This document shows positions 58,670-64,000 of a stretch of DNA of 64,000 nt, in pieces. Under the pieces are notes generated by a model. It made no database searches. It was given only the letters and a program-made list of their open reading frames with translations, and was not told the origin of the DNA. Made by a program: the position numbers and the translations under genes. Each line of letters opens with the position of its first letter. Position 1 is the stretch's first letter. This stretch comes from an uncultured Oxalobacteraceae bacterium (GTDB lineage Bacteria > Pseudomonadota > Gammaproteobacteria > Burkholderiales > Burkholderiaceae_D), in the NCBI GenBank assembly GCA_903862415.1, contig CAIOYD010000050.1:124001-188000 (forward strand), in the 5' to 3' direction.

Positions 58670-58894
58670 ATGCAGCAACTACGCTTTGAACTCACCGATG
58701 AATTTATTGAACTCAACAATTTGCTCAAAGTAATGGGTATCTGTGACAGTGGTGGTGCCGGAAAAATGCTGGTGGCGCAGGGCAATGTCAAAGTCAACGG
58801 TCAGCAGGAATTGCGTAAAACCTGCAAAATCCGCGCCGGACAAATGGTGGCGCTGGGCGACATCCGCATTAAAGTGGTGGCCAAAACGACCTGA
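58670..58894 (+). CDS. Small S4-domain RNA-binding protein (YbcJ-like)
   Basis: A 74-residue protein that is one S4 fold: FELTDEFIELNNLLKVMGICDSGGAGKMLVAQGNVKVNGQ (in part), then KIRAGQMV and DIRIKVV. YbcJ-type proteins bind RNA, probably in ribosome or tRNA metabolism. An in-frame frame opens at 58625, but the TATAAT there makes a start at 58670 far more likely. A clear terminator follows 26 bases after the stop. Confidence 0.88.
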   Translation: MQQLRFELTDEFIELNNLLKVMGICDSGGAGKMLVAQGNVKVNGQQELRKTCKIRAGQMVALGDIRIKVVAKTT

Positions 58895-58920
58895 CTGACT
58901 ACCAGATGACAGCGGGCATA

Positions 58921-58947
58921 AAAAAACGGCCTGCGGCCGTTTTTTTA
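58921..58947 (+). terminator. Bidirectional intrinsic terminator
   Basis: A-run, stem ACGGCC, loop TGC, GGCCGT, then a run of T. It serves the S4 gene on the plus strand and the small His/Lys-rich gene on the minus strand, 18 bases after that gene's stop. Confidence 0.92.
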
Positions 58948-58965
58948 CTTTATCAGCGGGATAAA

Positions 58966-59166
58966 TCAGGCGTGATGTTTTTTAACCGATTTTTTGTGCG
59001 CTGATTTTTTTGTACCGTGCTTATGTGTCGCAGCATGCTTGCTATGCTTGCTGTGCTTGGCATGTTTGCCAGCATGAGCAGCCGTAGGTTCCTGGGCAGA
59101 TGCGCTACCAATGCCGAATGTCATCGCGATACAGCAAGCGGCAATAATGGTCAGCAATTTTTTCAT
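58966..59166 (-). CDS. Secreted His/Lys-rich small protein
   Basis: A 66-residue protein with a signal peptide (MKKLLTIIAACCIAMTFGIG, cut at ASA-QE). The mature ~40 residues are almost wholly His, Lys, Ala, Ser and Thr, with HAGKHAKHSKHSKHAATHK and KKSVKKHHA. Such chains bind metal ions or buffer acid (compare acid-shock and nickel-binding peptides), but no function is shown. AAGGAC precedes the ATG. Its closeness to the copper-linked bufferin operon is suggestive only. Confidence 0.75.
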   Translation of the reverse strand: MKKLLTIIAACCIAMTFGIGSASAQEPTAAHAGKHAKHSKHSKHAATHKHGTKKSAHKKSVKKHHA

Positions 59167-59322
59167 GACTAGTCCTTGGTTCGTTGTTTATATATAAAGA
59201 AAGTTGCACAAATAATGTCGCTGAATTTTAACATAGACCGGCGACCATCCCATACTTTAAACCTGAAATTTTCACGATTAACTTATCGGCAGGTCAGTAA
59301 GCGCTAAAGACCTGCCCGACAA

Positions 59323-59808
59323 TTACAGGCTGATGATGGAAACTGAAAATACCAGCGCCGAATTCGGTGGAATACCACTGCCAACCTGTGCGCAGGAGCC
59401 ATAAGCCAAAGCGCTGGGAATCGTCAAAATCCGGGTTTCGCCAGCCTGAGCGCCTACCAAACCCTGATCCCAACCAGCAATAACCTGACCAGCTCCCAGC
59501 ACAAACGAAAATGGTGTACCGCCCACCGAAGTTCCGAATTGGGCACCTTCATTATTCGGCGTACTGCCTTGATTGTATAACCAGCCGGTGTAATTCACGG
59601 TCAGGGTTTCGCCTGCAGCGGCTACAGGGCCACTGCCGGCCACGGTAGTGACCCACGAAAGTTGGGTTATCGCGGCAGAGCCGGAACTGGCACTCGATCC
59701 ACCATTACAGGAAGAAGTGCTCGCAGCAGAACTGCTTCCACCACCACCGCAGGCGGCCATAGTGAATGACAACAGGGCCAGCATTATTAGTTGAATTGCT
59801 TTTTTCAT
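59323..59808 (-). CDS. FKBP-type peptidyl-prolyl isomerase lipoprotein
   Basis: A 161-residue protein. The lipoprotein signal (LIMLALLSFTMAAC) gives a modified Cys and then a Gly/Ser-rich linker (GGGGSSSAASTSSCNGGSS). The FKBP domain has VNYTGWLYNQG, FSFVLGAGQVIAGWDQGLVG and the end GIPPNSALVFSVSII. A short insert (SCAQVGSG) follows ALAYG. It probably assists folding at a membrane facing the periplasm. I use ATG 59808, since the open frame to 59895 lacks native sequence. Confidence 0.9.
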   Translation of the reverse strand: MKKAIQLIMLALLSFTMAACGGGGSSSAASTSSCNGGSSASSGSAAITQLSWVTTVAGSGPVAAAGETLTVNYTGWLYNQGSTPNNEGAQFGTSVGGTPFSFVLGAGQVIAGWDQGLVGAQAGETRILTIPSALAYGSCAQVGSGIPPNSALVFSVSIISL

Positions 59809-60166
59809 CATGTCTCTATCGTTAATTGTTGGAATCTTCTGTGCAAAGCGCATGCGATTATAAAATATCAATTGCGGCATCGCAATGATGAACAAGAATC
59901 AAGTTGTATCCACTTAATAATAAGCAACACAATCGGCTACAATAGCAACTTGACTAGATCTGCTGATAAATAAACACAGCAAATTCGCTTTTTTGTAGTG
60001 GATATTTGCTTTTGTTGCATTCAGTAACTAATTTAAATTGGGTAATTATTGTATAGTTGCCTATAGGAAATTCACTATTAGCATAAAATCTTGCGCGTAA
60101 TTGGCTTTTTAGGTACTACACTTAAGAATCCGATTGCTGTCGCTATTTTATTAAGGAAGCTCCGCA
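59809..60166. other. AT-rich divergent spacer between FKBP and quinone oxidoreductase genes
   Basis: Both flanking genes start outward, so their promoters lie here. It is AT-rich with TATAG/CTATA half-sites near 60053-60066, and AAGGAAGC before the ATG at 60167. No gene is seen; a 60-codon plus-strand frame (59791-59973) looks non-coding. Confidence 0.55.
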
Positions 60167-61144
60167 ATGAATCAGGCTATACGAATCACTAAGAACGGCG
60201 CGGCCGACGTTATGCAGTTAGTTAACTTTCCCGTCGGAACACCAGGCGCAGGCGAGGTGCTGATAGAGCAGAAAGCCATCGGTCTGAATTTTATTGATGT
60301 CTACTTCCGCACTGGCCTGTACCCGCAAATGCTGCCAGCGGGACTGGGTATGGAAGGTGCAGGGATCGTGGAAGCGGTTGGTGCCGATGTCAGAAACATT
60401 AAAGTCGGAGATCGTGTTGCTTATGCCGGCGGTCCGATAGGGGCTTATGCCAAACGTCGCTTGGTCCCAGCCAGTATTTTGGTCAAGCTGCCCGACTTTA
60501 TTGATTACGAAACCGCAGCTGCCGTGATGCTGCAGGGTTTGACGGTGCAGTACCTGTTTCGCCGCACCTACAAGATCCGCCCGGGGCAAATGATTTTGTT
60601 TCATGCCGCCGCTGGTGGCGTAGGCCTGTTAGCCTGCCAGTGGGCCAGGGCACTGGGTGTAAAAATGATCGGCACGGTTAGTAACGACAACAAGGGCGCG
60701 CTGGCACTGGCCAATGGCTGCACCCATGTAATTAATTATGTTGAAGAAGATTTTGTTGGTAAGGTAGAACAGCTCACCGATGGCAAGGGTGTGCCGGTCG
60801 TGTATGACTCCATCGGCAAGGATACGTTTTTTGGCTCGCTCGATTGTCTCTCACCGCTGGGAACCATGGTCAGTTTTGGCAATGCTTCCGGAGCTGTGCC
60901 GGATTTTAATTTAACCGAACTCTCGAGCCGGGGCTCTTTATTTATTACCCGCCCTTCTCTGGGGCATTACACAGCAGTGCGTTCGGAGTTGGATATCATG
61001 GCCGCAGAGCTGTTTGCCATGATCGAAGCAAAAAAATTAACGGTCACCATTAATCAGCGTTATGCGCTCTCCGATGTGGTCAAGGCACATCAGGATCTGG
61101 AGCGACGAAAAACTACCGGCAGCAGCATTTTGATTCCAGCCTGA
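60167..61144 (+). CDS. NADPH:quinone oxidoreductase (zeta-crystallin type, Qor)
   Basis: A 325-residue medium-chain reductase without zinc. Motifs: GLNFIDVYFRTGLYP, GMEGAGIVEAVG, VMLQGLTVQYL, the NADPH loop AAAGGVGLLACQWARALG, and YDSIGKDTFFGSLDCLSPLGTMVSFG (in part). It reduces quinones by one electron with NADPH, soluble in the cytoplasm. AAGGAAGC lies before the start. Confidence 0.93.
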   Translation: MNQAIRITKNGAADVMQLVNFPVGTPGAGEVLIEQKAIGLNFIDVYFRTGLYPQMLPAGLGMEGAGIVEAVGADVRNIKVGDRVAYAGGPIGAYAKRRLVPASILVKLPDFIDYETAAAVMLQGLTVQYLFRRTYKIRPGQMILFHAAAGGVGLLACQWARALGVKMIGTVSNDNKGALALANGCTHVINYVEEDFVGKVEQLTDGKGVPVVYDSIGKDTFFGSLDCLSPLGTMVSFGNASGAVPDFNLTELSSRGSLFITRPSLGHYTAVRSELDIMAAELFAMIEAKKLTVTINQRYALSDVVKAHQDLERRKTTGSSILIPA

Positions 61145-61191
61145 GCATGAACCTTGGTTGATTCAACCTCACAAGTAGAAAGAAAACAGTT

Positions 61192-61323
61192 ATGCATGAT
61201 GCAGATTCTTCAAAAGCGGTTCAGGATGACTCACCCAAATTTGGCCGTCTGTTGCTGGTATTGCTGTTTGCCGTGTTTTTAATAAGTGTCATTACCTGGG
61301 CATCTGAAGCGTACTGGTCCTGA
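61192..61323 (+). CDS. 43-residue single-helix membrane peptide
   Basis: A short open frame: MHDADSSKAVQDDSPKFGR, then a hydrophobic helix (LLLVLLFAVFLISVITW) and a short end ASEAYWS. A weak AGAAAGA lies upstream. It sits in the 225-base gap between the quinone oxidoreductase and DUF1631 genes on their strand. Coding is inferred from the clean amphipathic-then-hydrophobic layout; no family is recognised. Confidence 0.55.
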   Translation: MHDADSSKAVQDDSPKFGRLLLVLLFAVFLISVITWASEAYWS

Positions 61324-61369
61324 CCATTTCAGAGTTGATTGAGCTACTGCGAAACCGCTGCATAATGAC

Positions 61370-63517
61370 ATGATCACTGAACACCAACCACCCAAACAAG
61401 GAATGTCGCATTCGAGCCGGATTCTGATTTTACAAAGTCTGATTCCGATTGCGACCAGTCTGACCGCCACGCAACTGGAAGGATTTACACTGCGCCTGGG
61501 CGAAGCTTTGTTCAAGCTCTCGGATCAATCCGTACGTCCGGAAGAAGCCAATATCAGTTTTCATGCCTACAACCACTTAAAGAAAAACAATTCCGCCTTT
61601 TATCGTCTGGCTTCGAGCAAACTGAGTGAATTGTTTGCCCGCGAAGTTCGCATACTGGAAAAAGGTCATCAGCAACGCCAGCTCGAAGACGATGCCTCAC
61701 TGGCATTAGTGACGTTTGATGAAATGGAAAACAAGGTTTTACTCGAAACCCTGACTCAGGCCATCGAACTCGACAATGCGGACGAACTGGTCAAGCTGAA
61801 TTTACGCATCAGTCATTTGCTCAAAATTGACCAGATCAACGTCCGCTACAATCCGTTTCGTCCGGAAGTATTTTTAAAAGCCATCTACAAAGCCTGGTGT
61901 GATTTTGAACCAATTTCAGACTCTCATCATCTGGTGCTGCGCATTCTGCGTCCGGAAATGTTTTTGCAGCTCAGTCCGATTTTGCGCGAATTAAATAATG
62001 CCCTGATTGACCGCGGCATACTTCCCAAGGCATCTGATTTATTCAAGCTCAACAAAAACCCGCATGCGTCATTTTCAGGCTCATCGACCACGTCGAAAAA
62101 AAACGCCGATCCGTTTTTTGCCAGCAAAATCAAGGGCATTCTGTACGCCAATCAAAGTACGGAAGAACATGAAGCCCATCATGCTGCAAGTACCGGCATG
62201 GTTGCACCCGACGGTGGCCAGACTGGCGTCCCGGGGCAATCCACTGTCACCATAGACCGGGCTTTTTTTGAATACCTGACCGGCATCCAGTCACGCGGCA
62301 TCACCCTGGGCAGCGAAGCCCATAACGCCACCACCCTGCGCGGCATTATGGAGCAGGCACCAGAAAACACCATCAGCCAGATCGACTCAAACACCATTGG
62401 TTTGCTGGCAAAAATTTTTGACTTTGTTTTTTCCGATCCACACATTCCGGCCGATTTAAAAAATCTCATCGGCCAGTTACAGATTCCGACACTCAAAGCA
62501 GCCCTGATCGACCGGGAATTCTTTTTCAATCAAAGTCATCCTGCCAGGGTACTCATTGATACACTGGCCAAATCGAGCGTTACCTGGAATCCGGATAAAG
62601 GCGTCGAAGATCCTTTATACAAAATGATCGCCAAAACGGTGGAAAGGGTGCAACTCGAATTCGACCAGCAGCTCGGTCTGTTTAGCGATGTGGCTGCCGA
62701 TCTGAGCCAGTTTATTGAAGAAGAAGAAAAACTCTCCGACCAGGCACTGGAAGAACCGATTGCTCAGGCCATCCAGCAGGAAAAAATCCGTCAGGCGCGC
62801 GAACTGGCCAATAATGATGTGGCCGCCCGCACCGACACCGGCGAAATTGCCGGATTTATTGAATCCTTTCTGGAACAGCAGTGGGTCAACATTCTGGTGC
62901 TGGCTCATACCGTCAAAGAACAAAAGCCGCAGGCGCTTGAGCGTACGCTTAAGACCATGGATGATTTGATCTGGAGTCTGAAACCAAAAAACAGTGTCGA
63001 AGAACGGCATGAACTGGTCAACAAACTGCCTGCGCTGTTGAGTTCACTCAACACCTGGCTGAATGCGATCAAATGGGAAGACCCGAGTCGGGTCATTTTC
63101 TTTTCCAAGCTGGCAGAGCGCCACGCCAGCATCGCGCGCGCACCACTCGAAGTATCCGCCCGCCGTCAGGTTGAAATGGCGGTGAATGTGGCGCAAAAGG
63201 CCAGCGAACGCAGCATGAAAAAAACCAAGGATGACCAAACTATGCCGGATCAGTTTGTGTTTTTCATCGATCAGATTGAACGTGGCAGCTGGTATGACTT
63301 TACCCGCAACAATGGTTCTGTGGTACGTTTCAAACTGGCTTGGATCAGCCCGCGCCGCAGCCGGTTTATCTTCACCAACCGCCAGGGACATGATGCGTTT
63401 TCGATTTCATCGGAAGAACTCATCGAGATTTTCCGTTCCGGAAAAGCGCAACTCATCAGCGATGAACCCGTCGTAGAACGAGCCTTGCAGGCCGCCATCG
63501 AAGAACGCGACGAATAA
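61370..63517 (+). CDS. DUF1631 family protein
   Basis: A 715-residue cytoplasmic, mostly helical protein of the DUF1631 family, with the pattern EALFKLSDQSVRPEEANISFHAYNHLKKN (in part), FLKAIYKAW, PEMFLQLSPILRELNNALIDRGILP (in part) and DLIWSLKPK. The C-terminal ~100 residues (WYDFTRNNGSVVRFKLAWIS, SRFIFTNRQGHDAF, SSEELIEIFRSG) look like a PilZ-like barrel, so c-di-GMP-linked work is possible. The true role is not known. An ATG at 61403 (MSHSSR) is an alternative start. Confidence 0.85.
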   Translation: MITEHQPPKQGMSHSSRILILQSLIPIATSLTATQLEGFTLRLGEALFKLSDQSVRPEEANISFHAYNHLKKNNSAFYRLASSKLSELFAREVRILEKGHQQRQLEDDASLALVTFDEMENKVLLETLTQAIELDNADELVKLNLRISHLLKIDQINVRYNPFRPEVFLKAIYKAWCDFEPISDSHHLVLRILRPEMFLQLSPILRELNNALIDRGILPKASDLFKLNKNPHASFSGSSTTSKKNADPFFASKIKGILYANQSTEEHEAHHAASTGMVAPDGGQTGVPGQSTVTIDRAFFEYLTGIQSRGITLGSEAHNATTLRGIMEQAPENTISQIDSNTIGLLAKIFDFVFSDPHIPADLKNLIGQLQIPTLKAALIDREFFFNQSHPARVLIDTLAKSSVTWNPDKGVEDPLYKMIAKTVERVQLEFDQQLGLFSDVAADLSQFIEEEEKLSDQALEEPIAQAIQQEKIRQARELANNDVAARTDTGEIAGFIESFLEQQWVNILVLAHTVKEQKPQALERTLKTMDDLIWSLKPKNSVEERHELVNKLPALLSSLNTWLNAIKWEDPSRVIFFSKLAERHASIARAPLEVSARRQVEMAVNVAQKASERSMKKTKDDQTMPDQFVFFIDQIERGSWYDFTRNNGSVVRFKLAWISPRRSRFIFTNRQGHDAFSISSEELIEIFRSGKAQLISDEPVVERALQAAIEERDE

Positions 63518-63522
63518 GCCCC

Positions 63523-64000
63523 TTACTGCTGCAAAGGTACTGTCACCGTTTGGGTAGTGCCATTTCTGCCGGGATAATTTTGGAATGCACTTTCCATCAG
63601 ATAAGACATGCTCAGCGACAATTCCGGATTGTCGCTCATCAGTCGTGTACGTACCGTGTAAAGATTTTTATTATCCGCTATCCGGCTAATGGAAACTTCC
63701 ATCTGATGCATAAACACGGTATCAACCGCTGTCTGCCAGCCAGAACCAAAATAATGTCCGTGCCTTGTACCATAGAGACCGGAAAACGGCACTGGCTGTA
63801 ACGAGCTCGCCACCGTCGCTGTGGTGCCATAATTGAGCGACACTTTGAGCGCGGGATCTTTAGTCACCGAGACATAGCCATGGCGCTGCAATTGCTGATT
63901 TAACAGCCCCACATAACTACCGAATTCCAGATTATTGGATTGTTCCGGCGTTGCTTCCACCATATAGGTTTTTGTCGCCTCCGCCGTTGACAGGTTTTCA
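63523..64000 (-). CDS. DUF4136 family protein (partial, 5' end outside window)
   Basis: The frame is open from the right edge to a stop at 63523. The first visible residues are ENLSTAEATKTYMVEATPEQ, then SNNLEFGSYVGLLNQQLQRHGYV, DPALKVSLNYGT and LYTVRTRLMS, the pattern of DUF4136 proteins, which are usually outer-membrane-bound lipoproteins of unknown function. The signal peptide would be past position 64000. An internal ATG at 63963 is not the true start, as family sequence continues upstream. Confidence 0.8.
   Translation of the reverse strand, partial: ENLSTAEATKTYMVEATPEQSNNLEFGSYVGLLNQQLQRHGYVSVTKDPALKVSLNYGTTATVASSLQPVPFSGLYGTRHGHYFGSGWQTAVDTVFMHQMEVSISRIADNKNLYTVRTRLMSDNPELSLSMSYLMESAFQNYPGRNGTTQTVTVPLQQ

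Noticed and set aside
58473-58733. Plus-strand 86-codon frame before the S4 gene
   Set aside because: It contains a perfect TATAAT and overlaps the S4 start in another frame, and its second half is a shifted shadow of the S4 protein. The first half (a basic helix) could be a tiny gene, but evidence is too weak.

Overview
The window looks like a chromosomal segment from a Gram-negative betaproteobacterium, most likely order Burkholderiales and perhaps Oxalobacteraceae-like. The evidence is a full division/cell-wall (dcw) cluster with a Prx5-type peroxiredoxin and lpxC after ftsZ, a class A RNase P RNA beside mraZ, and protein sequences of the betaproteobacterial type. Base composition is moderate (about half G+C by eye). 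I could not run a similarity search, so genus is left open.

Left end (1-5349, minus strand): the front part of an aryl-polyene (APE) type II polyketide cluster, in the order ketosynthase, acyltransferase, two acyl carrier proteins, membrane protein, ligase fused to a dehydratase, then a methyltransferase cut by the window edge. The ligase appears frameshifted near its N-terminus. A 443-bp divergent spacer with a transposase relic follows.

Signalling operon (5793-14205, plus strand): seven tightly packed genes. They are an EAL-REC protein with a dead GGDEF, a small stand-alone domain protein, an HDOD protein, a REC/HD-GYP-like protein with an altered metal motif, a REC protein, and two tandemly duplicated PAS histidine kinases. 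Every recognisable c-di-GMP module is on the degradation or binding side; no intact cyclase is seen.

14314-22143: ilvD, a secreted NTF2-like protein, three GCATGC-containing inverted repeats, tRNA-Glu(TTC) and tRNA-Ala(GGC) just downstream of gltX, an M23 peptidase, a DUF721 protein, lpxC and a peroxiredoxin. 22281-39400 (minus strand): the dcw cluster, running mraZ, rsmH, ftsL, ftsI, murE, murF, mraY, murD, ftsW, murG, murC, ddl, ftsQ, ftsA, ftsZ. Genes mostly overlap or abut. A likely MraZ operator lies upstream and a strong terminator follows ftsZ. rnpB sits just upstream.

40311-54739: metabolic and envelope genes. They are a TPP-dependent acetolactate-synthase-like enzyme, an unrecognised protein, an arylamine N-acetyltransferase, a polysaccharide deacetylase, a large DUF748/AsmA-like protein, a POT peptide transporter, UppP, an OPT transporter, a DUF1653 protein and peptide deformylase. 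A small palindromic repeat recurs in four intergenic copies at 21.5, 45.1 and 51.1 kb.

55006-57425: a complete bufferin-type RiPP operon: DUF2282 precursor with four cysteines, DUF692/MNIO enzyme, DUF2063 partner and DoxX membrane protein. This is the most notable specialised system in the window. It is followed by a pentapeptide-repeat protein, an S4 RNA-binding protein, a secreted His/Lys-rich peptide, an FKBP lipoprotein, a quinone oxidoreductase, a 43-residue membrane peptide, a DUF1631 protein and a DUF4136 protein cut by the right edge.
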